64,000 bases of DNA from Brasilonema sennae CENA114 (GTDB lineage: Bacteria > Cyanobacteriota > Cyanobacteriia > Cyanobacteriales > Nostocaceae): the NCBI RefSeq assembly GCF_006968745.1, contig NZ_CP030119.1, forward strand, positions 62,001 to 126,000. The letters are read 5' to 3'. Shown piece after piece: positions 1-8,333 of this stretch (its first letter is position 1; each line of letters opens with the position of its first letter). Below the pieces are notes generated by a model, which saw nothing but the letters and a program-made list of their open reading frames with translations, had not been told where the DNA came from and searched no databases. The position numbers were made by a program, and so were the translations under genes.

Positions 1-2076
1 ATCTTGATTCTGTTTTTGATGAATTGGCGCACGGTAGTTATTAGTTTAAGCGCCCTACCCGTGTCCTTGTTGCTAGGGATGATGATTCTCAACTGGACAG
101 GACAAGGCATTAACACCATGACTTTGGGCGGACTAGTGGTAGCCATTGGTTCGGTGGTGGATGATGCAATTGTTGATATGGAAAACGTCTACCGCCGCTT
201 ACGGGAAAACCAACTCGCTGGAAATCCTGTCCCACCGTTGCAAGTTGTTTTCAATGGTTCAGTGGAAGTGCGTGTTAGCGTTCTCTTTGCCACAATTATT
301 ATTGCCGTCGTCTTCGCACCGATTTTCGCCCTCTCTGGTGTGGAAGGTCGAATTTTTACACCAATGGGTTTAGCGTATCTGCTGTCAATTGCTGCTTCCA
401 CCTTGGTAGCGCTGACGTTAACCCCAGCAATGTGCGCCCTACTGTTGGTGAATACAAGGTTACCCAGTACAGAAACTTGGGTAGAAAGACAAGCTCATCG
501 GCTTTACCGTCCAGCTTTGAAATTTTCTATGCGTCGCCCCAAGATTGTTTTGGCAACAGCGATGGCTGGGATTGTCGCTTCAATAGTAATTCTACTTGGT
601 TTAGGACAAGTTTTTTTACCAGAGTTTCAAGACCGCGCCCTGGTGATTGCTACTATTCTTATGCCTGGTCAATCTCTAGATGCAACCAATCAAGTGGGGT
701 TAGCGATAGAAGAAACTCTCAAAAAAGATCCTCGGATTGAGGCTGTTCAATTCCGCTCTGGACGCGCTCAAGGCGATACTGAAGTGGCTGGTGTCAACTC
801 TGGAGAACTGGATGTGCAATTGAGTGAAGAGGGGGCAAAAGATAGGGACAAGACTATTGAAATGATTCGCTCGGAATTTGAGAAAATTCCCGGCGTAGTA
901 CCTAATATTGGTGGTTTTATTTCTCACCGCATGGATGAAGTACTGTCCGGGGTAAGAAGTGCTATAGCTGTGAAAATCTTTGGTCTCGACTTGGAACAAC
1001 TCCGTACCCTTGGCAAACAAGTGCAATCAGCTATGGGTAAAGTTCAAGGTCTAGCAGACTTGCAATTAGAACCACAAGTACCAATGAAACAGGTGCAAAT
1101 TCAGTTTGACCGGGATGCTGCTGCTCGATATGGTCTGACCATCGGGGAACTATCAGAAACGATTGAAACGGCTCTCAATGGAAAAGCCGTTTCTCAAGTC
1201 TTAGACCAGCAACAAACCTTCAACATGATTGTTTGGTTGCAAGAAAGCTACCGTAACAATATAGAAATCATCCGTGATTTATTAGTTGATATACCCAACG
1301 CTCAGAAAATTCCCTTAGCTCAAGTCGCAAAAATTGACTACGGTACTGGTCCCAATACCATCAACCGCGAAAATGTCTCTCGGTATATTGTTGTATCTAG
1401 TAATGTGGCTGGGCGAGATTTGGGTTCTGTAATTAAGGATATTCGGGACAAGGTTAAGCAAGAGGTGCAACTTCCCCCTGGATATTTTATTGAATACGGT
1501 GGTCAATTTGAAGCGCAAGAGGGAGCCACGAAAACTTTAATTTGGGCTGGGGGATTAGCGTTTGTTGCTATTGCAGTTTTGCTTTACTTTGCCGTCAAGT
1601 CAATTCCTGCAACCATCATGATTTTGGTGAATCTACCCTTAGCATTAATCGGTGGTGTAATTTCTGTTGCCTTGACTGGCGGTATTATCTCCGTTGCTTC
1701 GATGGTAGGATTTATTACTCTCTTTGGCGTTGCAGCACGTAACGGACTATTGTTGGTTGAGAACTACAATGCTAGGTTGGCAGAGGGACAACCTTTACGA
1801 GAAGTTTTAATGGAAGGGTCGATGGAACGCTTAGTTGCAATTTTGATGACAGCGCTAGCATCTGCTCTTGGTATGGTGCCATTGGTCATTGGTAGTGGAG
1901 CTGGAAAAGAAATCCTTCAGCCACTAGCTATTGTGGTGTTAGGTGGTTTGTTTACCTCAACTGCTTTAACTTTGCTTGTGCTTCCGGCTTGCTACATGCT
2001 GTTTCGTAAGTTTCTGGTTCCGAAAAAGACTGCACCAACACAAAATATTGAAGTTACCCAAGGTTCCACTGTATGA
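1..2076 (+). CDS. RND heavy-metal efflux pump (CusA/CzcA family), 3' part
   Basis: Inner-membrane proton-driven pump of a tripartite metal efflux system (HME-RND family). The frame is open from base 1, so roughly the first 350 residues lie outside the window. The 691 residues left match the complete 1040-residue paralogue at 42342-45464 almost line for line, sharing stretches such as MNWRTV and GQGINTMTLGGLVVAIGS. The transmembrane-4 acidic motif GSVVDDAIVDMENV, used for proton relay in the family, is present, and the C-terminal hydrophobic helices are complete. A PII-like gene and a CDF exporter follow on the same strand, so this is probably the front of a divalent-cation efflux operon. Which metal is moved cannot be read from the sequence. 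Confidence 0.93.
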   Translation: MLILFLMNWRTVVISLSALPVSLLLGMMILNWTGQGINTMTLGGLVVAIGSVVDDAIVDMENVYRRLRENQLAGNPVPPLQVVFNGSVEVRVSVLFATIIIAVVFAPIFALSGVEGRIFTPMGLAYLLSIAASTLVALTLTPAMCALLLVNTRLPSTETWVERQAHRLYRPALKFSMRRPKIVLATAMAGIVASIVILLGLGQVFLPEFQDRALVIATILMPGQSLDATNQVGLAIEETLKKDPRIEAVQFRSGRAQGDTEVAGVNSGELDVQLSEEGAKDRDKTIEMIRSEFEKIPGVVPNIGGFISHRMDEVLSGVRSAIAVKIFGLDLEQLRTLGKQVQSAMGKVQGLADLQLEPQVPMKQVQIQFDRDAAARYGLTIGELSETIETALNGKAVSQVLDQQQTFNMIVWLQESYRNNIEIIRDLLVDIPNAQKIPLAQVAKIDYGTGPNTINRENVSRYIVVSSNVAGRDLGSVIKDIRDKVKQEVQLPPGYFIEYGGQFEAQEGATKTLIWAGGLAFVAIAVLLYFAVKSIPATIMILVNLPLALIGGVISVALTGGIISVASMVGFITLFGVAARNGLLLVENYNARLAEGQPLREVLMEGSMERLVAILMTALASALGMVPLVIGSGAGKEILQPLAIVVLGGLFTSTALTLLVLPACYMLFRKFLVPKKTAPTQNIEVTQGSTV

Positions 2077-2192
2077 GGTTTTTTAAAATCATATCTTACA
2101 GAGCTGATGATCTCATATCCTTTACCGCCTCCTTATTTCTCAGTGTAAGTGAGGAATTTCTTTGCATAACAGATTTATTAAGTGAAATAACT

Positions 2193-2537
2193 ATGACAGC
2201 ATGGAAACAACTGACTATCTATGTTAGCGAGTCTGATAGTTGGCAACATCAACCCCTTCACCAAGCTCTATTAGGAATAGCTCGCAAACAGAGAATAATA
2301 GGAATGACGGTGATGCCGGCAATTTCCGGATATGGCAAGCATGGTATTTTTCGCACTATGAACGAGCTCGATCCATCTACTGAGTCTTGTGTGCTACCAC
2401 TTGTTATGACAGTTATTGATAGTGAAATTGCGATTGCTGAATTTTTTTCCTTAGTCAAAGATATGCTTAAAGATAAGTTTGTCACCTGTCAGAGCATAGA
2501 AGTTTTCTCACCATTGGTAACGCTTCAAGGGCAGTAA
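2193..2537 (+). CDS. DUF190 PII-like signalling protein
   Basis: Small soluble protein of the DUF190 group, which folds like PII/CutA trimers. The start KQLTIYVSESD..HQPLHQALLGIARKQ, followed by the GMTVMPAISGYGKHG segment, is the family signature. The frame is open further upstream, to 2073, but the extra 40 residues have no family counterpart. The ATG at 2193 gives 114 residues, the usual size. It lies between an RND pump and a CDF exporter and ends 2 bp before the latter, so the three genes are probably one transcript. PII-like proteins often sense a small molecule or metal and act on a membrane transporter; a role in controlling these exporters is inference. Confidence 0.8.
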   Translation: MTAWKQLTIYVSESDSWQHQPLHQALLGIARKQRIIGMTVMPAISGYGKHGIFRTMNELDPSTESCVLPLVMTVIDSEIAIAEFFSLVKDMLKDKFVTCQSIEVFSPLVTLQGQ

Positions 2538-2539
2538 TC

Positions 2540-3466
2540 ATGGCTCATAATCACAGTCATAGTAACGGACACGACCACGGTGGCAGTAATTACAACCGTG
2601 CTTTCATTATCAGTGTCGCGCTCAACACGGGGTTTGTCATCATTGAGGCATTTTATGGTATTATTGCCAACTCCTTGGCACTGCTTGCTGATGCAGGTCA
2701 CAATCTCAGTGATGTTTTGGGTTTGCTACTCGCTTGGGGAGCAAGCATTCTCGCTCGTCGCAAACCGACAGCACGCCGCACCTACGGATTGCGTCGCTCT
2801 TCAATTTTAGCTGCGCTTTTAAACGCCGCCTTTCTCCTAGTTATTTCCGGCGGTATTGGCTGGGAAGCAATCCTACGATTTCGTGAACCCGCTCCAGTAG
2901 CAGGGGGAACGGTAATTACAGTAGCAGCTATAGGAATCGCTATTAACACGATAAGTGCTTTGATGTTCCTATCAGGGCGTAAGAGTGACTTGAACATTAG
3001 AGGCGCATTCCTACATCTAGTTGCAGATGCTGCAGTATCAGTAGGGGTTGTTCTGGCTGGCATTGCAATTATTGCCACTGGCTGGCTGTGGTTCGATCCT
3101 GCTGTGAGTTTAATTGTCACTGTAGTAATTGTAGCTGGCACCTGGCAACTGTTCCAAGAATCTCTCAACTTGGTGACAGATGCTGTACCAGCAGGTATTG
3201 AACCGCTTGCAGTTCGCACGTACTTAGCTGAACTTCCTGGTGTGAGTAGTGTTCATGACTTGCATATTTGGGCAATGAGTACCACCGAAACAGCACTCAC
3301 GGCTCACTTGGTTATACCTGCAGGACATCCCGGTGATGCTTTTTTCACACGGGTAAATCGAGAACTTCACGACAATTTTGGCATTGAACACGCCACAATC
3401 CAAATAGAAACTGGAGACCCAAATTATCCATGTTCTCTTGCTCAAGAAAATGAAAATGTTGTTTAA
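2540..3466 (+). CDS. czcD: Cation diffusion facilitator metal exporter (CzcD/ZitB type)
   Basis: Proton-coupled exporter of Zn2+ and related divalent metals across the inner membrane. The 308-residue length is normal for the family. It has a His-rich N-terminus (H-x-HSH and HDH within the first 15 residues), six predicted membrane helices, and the metal-site motifs LLADAGHNLSDV in helix 2 and LHLVADAAVSVGV in helix 5. The cytoplasmic C-terminal domain contains SSVHDLHIWAMS. The ATG at 2540 follows a GGGCAG ribosome-binding site and lies 2 bp after the DUF190 gene. It is the last gene of the CzcA-DUF190-CzcD group. Confidence 0.93.
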   Translation: MAHNHSHSNGHDHGGSNYNRAFIISVALNTGFVIIEAFYGIIANSLALLADAGHNLSDVLGLLLAWGASILARRKPTARRTYGLRRSSILAALLNAAFLLVISGGIGWEAILRFREPAPVAGGTVITVAAIGIAINTISALMFLSGRKSDLNIRGAFLHLVADAAVSVGVVLAGIAIIATGWLWFDPAVSLIVTVVIVAGTWQLFQESLNLVTDAVPAGIEPLAVRTYLAELPGVSSVHDLHIWAMSTTETALTAHLVIPAGHPGDAFFTRVNRELHDNFGIEHATIQIETGDPNYPCSLAQENENVV

Positions 3467-3593
3467 AGGTGAGAAAATACTCTCAATTTTTATTGATCAA
3501 TTTCTGAAAATTAACTAGTTGATTAAGTTTTTAATAAAAACGACAAAATAATTACAACCGTCTTCTCAGTGAATGTTGTTTTGTCGGTTGATT

Positions 3594-3610
3594 TTTCATC
3601 TTAATTTCAT
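3594..3610 (+). promoter_or_regulatory. Tandem TTTCAT operator 1, upstream of pxcA-like gene
   Basis: Gene-sense TTTCAT-CTTAA-TTTCAT with half-sites 11 bp apart. TAGAAT (3621-3626) begins exactly 10 nt after the second half-site. The pxcA-like start is 120 bp downstream, so the leader is about 95 nt. Confidence 0.75.
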
Positions 3611-3729
3611 TCTGATTCCATAGAATAAAGGTTAGAGACTTAATTCTTGACTTTTATAGCTCTCTAGCACTTTCTAGTTGTGTCACTAATTTCTAGAATT
3701 GTGCTTTTGAATATCTATGACAAATTAAG

Positions 3730-4545
3730 ATGAAATCAAGATTACCAAGTAAAAAAAACAGCATAATTCCCCGATCTATCTTGCGCACCATAGATAAATT
3801 TAAGCAGACGTTAGATCCAAATGCCGAGTCTAAAGTTATTGAAGAGTTTCGCGCTTCTCGTTATCAAACTATTTCCTCCATCCGTTTTTTGTTAATTCTG
3901 ATTGTAGTTCCCCTTTTAGTCAATCAGCTTTCTAGAAATTTTGTAATCAGTCCGCTAGTTAAAAATTTTTGGAATCAAGAAAAGGTGGAGATTTTTTTAA
4001 ACGCTTCTCAACAAGAAAAAGCCTTGGCTGAACTGAAAAGATTTGAGCAAGTCCTTAACTTTGAAGCTCGAATTGGTAAAATCCCAAAACTCTCTGCCGA
4101 GGTTGTACAGAACAAGCTCAAGGAAAAAGCCAATACTATAGCAGAAGAATATAAAGCTGAAAGTATTAATGCAGTGACAAATATCTTTGCCGATATACTG
4201 ACAGCCATTACATTTATTGTTTTAATTTTCAAAGGACAAAAACAACTATCTATTCTCAAGTCTTTTGCTGGCGATACAACTTATAGTTTAAGTGACTCTG
4301 CCAAAGCTTTTTTAATTATTCTATCTACTGATATATTTGTTGGTTATCACTCTCCTTATGGTTGGGAAATCATTTTAGAAAGTACTTTAAAGCATTACGG
4401 ATTTCCAGAAAACAAAAGTTTTATTTCTCTGTTTATTGCTACTGTCCCAGTAATAATGGATACTATTTTTAAGTATTGGATTTTTCGTTATCTTAACCGC
4501 AGTTTTCCTTCAGCCGTTGCTACCTACCGCAACATGAATGAATAA
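3730..4545 (+). CDS. pxcA: PxcA/CemA family proton-extrusion membrane protein
   Basis: Member of the CemA/PxcA family, needed for light-induced proton extrusion and linked to inorganic carbon uptake in cyanobacteria and chloroplasts. The family signature is the C-terminal block from about residue 235, FIATVPVIMDTIFKYWIFRY followed by LNRSFPSAVATYRNMNE. A membrane helix lies near residue 55, a charged coiled-coil-like segment spans about 90-145, and further helices follow. At 271 residues it is shorter than typical cyanobacterial PxcA (over 400) and close to chloroplast CemA, so it may be the PxcL-like short paralogue. It overlaps the sigma-factor frame by 8 bp and has a tandem TTTCAT operator upstream, which places a proton pump helper inside the metal regulon. 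Confidence 0.8.
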   Translation: MKSRLPSKKNSIIPRSILRTIDKFKQTLDPNAESKVIEEFRASRYQTISSIRFLLILIVVPLLVNQLSRNFVISPLVKNFWNQEKVEIFLNASQQEKALAELKRFEQVLNFEARIGKIPKLSAEVVQNKLKEKANTIAEEYKAESINAVTNIFADILTAITFIVLIFKGQKQLSILKSFAGDTTYSLSDSAKAFLIILSTDIFVGYHSPYGWEIILESTLKHYGFPENKSFISLFIATVPVIMDTIFKYWIFRYLNRSFPSAVATYRNMNE

Positions 4546-5572
4546 TTTTTATGTCCGAAATTTTGACACAACAAATACTACAACTATGTCAACATCCAAC
4601 ACCCAAACAAAGACTTCAAATGCTCAATTCACAACAGATATAGTTCAGAGTTATCTGCAAGAAATTGGTCGTGTACCATTGTTAACCTATAAGGAAGAGA
4701 TTTTTTATGGCAAGCAGGTGCAACAGATGATGGCGTTGCAAAAGAAAAGAGAAGCCCTGAAGAAACAACTGAACTATGAACCAACCCAAAAAGAGCTAGC
4801 TGAGTACGTTCAACTCACTGAAGCCCAATTGAAGGGAATTTTTCAGCGTGGCACATGGGCAAAGCAAAAAATGATAGAAGCGAATCTACGCTTAGTGGTT
4901 TCCATTGCCAAACGATATCAGGAGCGAAATTTAGAGTTTATGGATCTGATTCAGGAGGGAACGCTAGGTTTGCAGCGCGGTGTAGAGAAGTTTGACCCCA
5001 CACGCGGCTACAAGTTCTCGACTTATGCCTACTGGTGGATTCGTCAGGCAATTACACGGGCAATTTCTCAGCAAGGACGAACTATTCGACTTCCAATTCA
5101 TATTGGCGAAAAGTTGAACAAACTTAAGAAAGTGCAAACAGAACTATCTCAGAAATTGGGGCGCAGTCCCAGTGCGGGTGAAATTGCACAACAGATGGAA
5201 TTAAACCCTGCCCAAATCCACGAACTTCTGATGATGAGTCGTCAACCTGTCTCGCTAGACAAACAAGTGGGCGATAACGAGGACACCGAATTGCAAAACT
5301 TTTTAACAGAAGCTCAAGGAGCGTCATCTGAAACCTACATAATTCAAGATTTCCTGTGTCAAGATATCCATACCTCACTGACAGAACTAACTCCCCAGCA
5401 GCAACAAATCCTAACTCTACGCTATGGCTTGGAGGACGGTTATGAACTCACACAGGTGCAGGTGGCTAAACAGCTCAATCTTAGCTGGCGAAGAGTTCGT
5501 TATGTAGAGCAACAAGCACTTAGTTACCTCCGTTATCGCCAAGCAAATCTACGGGAGTATATTGTCAGTTAG
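4538..5572 (+). CDS. Group 2 sigma-70 factor (SigB/SigD-like)
   Basis: RNA polymerase sigma factor of the non-essential group 2 class common in cyanobacteria. Region 1.2 (DIVQSYLQEIGRVPLLTYKEE), region 2 (NLRLVVSIAKRYQ, then LIQEGTLGLQRGVEKFDP and YKFSTYAYWWIRQAITRAI) and region 4 (LTPQQQQILTLRYGLEDG) are all present. Region 4.2 ends SWRRVRYVEQQALSYLR, against the usual SRERVRQIE..AL, so the -35 recognition helix may differ. The first ATG (4538) overlaps the pxcA-like stop, which suggests translational coupling; an internal ATG at 4586 gives a start more like SigB homologues and cannot be excluded. It is probably cotranscribed with the pxcA-like gene from operator 1. Confidence 0.9.
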   Translation: MNNFYVRNFDTTNTTTMSTSNTQTKTSNAQFTTDIVQSYLQEIGRVPLLTYKEEIFYGKQVQQMMALQKKREALKKQLNYEPTQKELAEYVQLTEAQLKGIFQRGTWAKQKMIEANLRLVVSIAKRYQERNLEFMDLIQEGTLGLQRGVEKFDPTRGYKFSTYAYWWIRQAITRAISQQGRTIRLPIHIGEKLNKLKKVQTELSQKLGRSPSAGEIAQQMELNPAQIHELLMMSRQPVSLDKQVGDNEDTELQNFLTEAQGASSETYIIQDFLCQDIHTSLTELTPQQQQILTLRYGLEDGYELTQVQVAKQLNLSWRRVRYVEQQALSYLRYRQANLREYIVS

Positions 5573-5682
5573 CTGTATCAGTAAATAATTTGCTTAACGG
5601 TTATTCTCTCTAAAAATTTAATCCAAAAAAATAGTTAACTCGCCACTTGAAAAATTTTTGATAATTTGTCAAAAAAAGATAC

Positions 5683-5732
5683 TTAATTACCCACACTACA
5701 TCGAAAGTCTAGGCTTTGAGATGGGTAATTAA
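5683..5732. other. Inverted repeat after sigma factor gene
   Basis: TTAATTACCCA (5683-5693) and TGGGTAATTAA (5722-5732) are perfect 11-bp complements around a 28-nt loop. It may end the sigma-factor transcript, but there is no U-tract, so it could also be a small mobile repeat. Confidence 0.4.
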
Positions 5733-5828
5733 CTTGCTTATTTAGGTTATTGAAAAAACCGTATATAGCAACCCTTGCTCTTATGCAACAACTGAATGTA
5801 AACAAAATAGTTTTCCTCAGATTTAGTT

Positions 5829-7352
5829 ATGAGAAAGTTTGAAGGTATTAAATACAAACGCTCTTTGAGCAAAGATATAGTCGCGTCTTTCGTTGTGTTT
5901 CTCGTTGCTCTTCCACTGTCGATGGGGATTGCGATCGCCTCAGGAGTTCCTCCGGCTCGTGGTTTGGTAACAGGAATAATTGGTGGAATAGTTGTCGGGG
6001 CTATTTCTGGTTCAGCATTGCAAGTCAGTGGACCTGCAGCTGGGCTAGCGGTTATTGTTGCGGAACTAGTTCAGAATAATGGTATCGAAATGCTCGGTTC
6101 CGTTATACTCCTGGCAGGTTTGATACAGTTGCTGGCGGGAGTATTTAAGTTTGGTAAAATATTCCGCGCCATATCTCCAGCAGTTATTTATGGAATGCTT
6201 GCAGGTATTGGCGTGTTAATTTTCGCTTCCCAATTCCATGTGATGCTTAAAGAAAAGCCACGTGCTACTGGAATTGAAAATCTAATTTCGATTCCCATAT
6301 CCCTTTACCATACTTTTTTTGACTATGACAATATTAGCCATTTGATGGCTGCTGCTATTGGTGTTACTACCTTAATCGTGCTTCTGCTGTGGGATAAATT
6401 CAAGCCGCGAAGCTTGAAGCTGATACCTGGAGCATTGATTGCTGTGGTAATAGCCAGCACTCTAGCCAACTTGTTCCATCTACCAATTCCTTATGTTGAT
6501 GTACCTGCAAATCTAACCGAAGTCATTCAAGTCCCAACGCCTGCCAACTTGATTCGCCTGATGAATCCACCGCTACTGATATCAGCTACGGCAATTGCCT
6601 TCATTGCCAGTGCGGAAAGCTTACTCTCAGCAGCAGCAGTGGATCGGCTGCACCAAGGCTCAAAAACAGATTTTGACCGCGAATTAGCTGCACAAGGTTT
6701 TGGTAACATGGTTTGCGGGGCGCTAGGAGTCTTACCAATGACAGGAGTGATTGTCCGTAGCTCTGTGAACGTCAAAGCAGGGGCTAAAACAAGACTGTCA
6801 GCAATACTTCATGGTGTATGGATACTTGTCTTGGTAGTTGCCGCACCTGGTTTACTAAAGATGATTCCCATGTCCAGCCTCGCTGCAATTCTGGTTGTTA
6901 CAGGCTACAAGTTGGTGGAAGTAGAGAACATCCGCAAGCTCAAACAGTACGGGCGTGTGCCTGTAGTCATTTTCTTTGCAACCTTTGTTGGAATTGTAGC
7001 TGCCGATCTGCTTACGGGTGTGCTGATTGGCATTGTGCTGACCACAATAGCGCTAATTTACAAAATATCCTACCTAAATATATACTTTGAGAGGGATGAA
7101 AAAAATTGCAAAATTGATATCCACATAGAAGGAACTGCAACATTTATTCGGCTGCCAAAGATGGCTTCTGTTCTAGAGCAAATGCCAGCAGATACCGAGT
7201 TGTATGTTCACCTTGAGAATTTGGCTTATATTGACCACTCTTGCCTTGACTGGTTATCAATGTGGGCGGAGCAACAACAACAGAGAGGAAGTACAGTGAT
7301 TATGCACTGGGATAGACTGGAGAAGCGCTTCCGCAGACCTTTCCAAAGCTAG
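5829..7352 (+). CDS. SulP family anion transporter with short STAS domain
   Basis: Inner-membrane anion transporter of the SulP/SLC26 family (sulfate, bicarbonate or similar). The 507 residues begin with LSKDIVASFVVFLVALPLSMG and the GIASGVPPARGL-type helix 1/2 region. Ten or more hydrophobic helices follow, then a C-terminal STAS domain from about residue 430 (FIRLPKMASVLEQMP, HLENLAYIDHSCLDWL). Some family members act as Na+/HCO3- symporters (BicA), others as sulfate permeases; the substrate cannot be assigned here. It has no TTTCAT operator. Its position next to a proton-extrusion gene fits a link with carbon or pH homeostasis, which is inference. Confidence 0.88.
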   Translation: MRKFEGIKYKRSLSKDIVASFVVFLVALPLSMGIAIASGVPPARGLVTGIIGGIVVGAISGSALQVSGPAAGLAVIVAELVQNNGIEMLGSVILLAGLIQLLAGVFKFGKIFRAISPAVIYGMLAGIGVLIFASQFHVMLKEKPRATGIENLISIPISLYHTFFDYDNISHLMAAAIGVTTLIVLLLWDKFKPRSLKLIPGALIAVVIASTLANLFHLPIPYVDVPANLTEVIQVPTPANLIRLMNPPLLISATAIAFIASAESLLSAAAVDRLHQGSKTDFDRELAAQGFGNMVCGALGVLPMTGVIVRSSVNVKAGAKTRLSAILHGVWILVLVVAAPGLLKMIPMSSLAAILVVTGYKLVEVENIRKLKQYGRVPVVIFFATFVGIVAADLLTGVLIGIVLTTIALIYKISYLNIYFERDEKNCKIDIHIEGTATFIRLPKMASVLEQMPADTELYVHLENLAYIDHSCLDWLSMWAEQQQQRGSTVIMHWDRLEKRFRRPFQS

Positions 7353-7394
7353 TAGTCCGCCATTTTTGCAAAAATCTGCTTCAACAGTATAAAA

Positions 7395-7411
7395 TTTCAT
7401 CCGAATTTCAT
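7395..7411 (+). promoter_or_regulatory. Tandem TTTCAT operator 2, upstream of first RppA
   Basis: Gene-sense TTTCAT-CCGAA-TTTCAT with an 11-bp period. CAAACT (7422-7427) starts 10 nt later. The regulator start is 221 bp downstream, and the leader contains a TTCCAG/CTGGAA hairpin at about 7444-7461. Suggests autoregulation. Confidence 0.68.
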
Positions 7412-7631
7412 TCCAGTTTGTCAAACTATTAAACGATAGTGTCATTCCAGTTACTTCTGGAACTATGCTAACTCTTGAAATGAACAACGTAAGAAACAGC
7501 AGCAACGACTGCTGATGATAAGTTATACAAAATTTCTGCTCTTATCGTTGGCATTAATACAGACCTATGTATTAGTGTGACTACGCTTAGAGTTTATTGA
7601 TGAACAAACTTTAAAGGTATATCTGCTCGTT

Positions 7632-8333
7632 ATGAAAGTTCTGCTAGTTGAAGATGAGCCAGATCTAGGCGCATCGATTCAACGAAAATTGAGCAAAGAA
7701 AAATATATTGTTGACTGGATTTTAGACGGCACTGAAGCTTGGATTTGCCTGGAAAACCAATGGACGCAATATACACTGGCAATCTTTGATTGGTTGCTGC
7801 CAGGAATATCGGGTTTAGAACTCTGCAAGCGATTACGGCTTCGTGGTAACCCCTTGCCTGTACTGATGCTTACAGCTAAAGACAGTATGGCAGATAAGGT
7901 GGCTGGACTGGATGCAGGGGCTGATGATTATTTGGTCAAACCATTTGGGATGGCAGAACTGCTGGCGCGGCTGCGAGCATTGCAAAGGCGATCGCCCCAG
8001 TTTCAACCTCAGCAACTTCAAGTTGGTAGCCTTATTTTAGATTATGGTAGTGGTACGGCTTGTTATCAACAGCCCAATGGTGATAGTCAGGTCATTTCTT
8101 TAACAAAGAAAGAATTTCATCTGCTGGAATACTTCATGAAACGTCCTAACCAGATTCTTAGCCGCGAACAAATTTTGAGCCATCTTTATACGTTGAATGC
8201 GGAACGTGTTAGTAATGTGGTGGCAGCTCAAATCCGACTGTTGCGACGTAAATTGTCAGAACGTGGTTGTGATGGTTTTATCGAAACTATCCCCAGTATG
8301 GGCTATCGTTTCAATTCCAGCGATGCAAATTAG
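7632..8333 (+). CDS. rppA: OmpR-family response regulator, RppA/NrsR-like
   Basis: Cytoplasmic DNA-binding response regulator. The receiver domain (about 1-115) has the acidic pocket VEDEPD, the phospho-acceptor Asp53 in AIFDWLLPG, and the conserved Lys in DYLVKPF. A winged-helix OmpR-type domain (about 125-230) ends ETIPSMGYRF. It is closely similar to the regulator at 14845-15549, and both resemble RppA/NrsR of Synechocystis, which responds to nickel or redox state. The kinase start overlaps its last codons (ATG at 8323). A tandem TTTCAT operator precedes it, as expected for an autoregulated OmpR-class activator. Confidence 0.93.
   Translation: MKVLLVEDEPDLGASIQRKLSKEKYIVDWILDGTEAWICLENQWTQYTLAIFDWLLPGISGLELCKRLRLRGNPLPVLMLTAKDSMADKVAGLDAGADDYLVKPFGMAELLARLRALQRRSPQFQPQQLQVGSLILDYGSGTACYQQPNGDSQVISLTKKEFHLLEYFMKRPNQILSREQILSHLYTLNAERVSNVVAAQIRLLRRKLSERGCDGFIETIPSMGYRFNSSDAN

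Noticed and set aside
2073..2192. N-terminal extension of the DUF190 frame
   Set aside because: It overlaps the pump stop, has no family counterpart and no better ribosome-binding site than the ATG at 2193.
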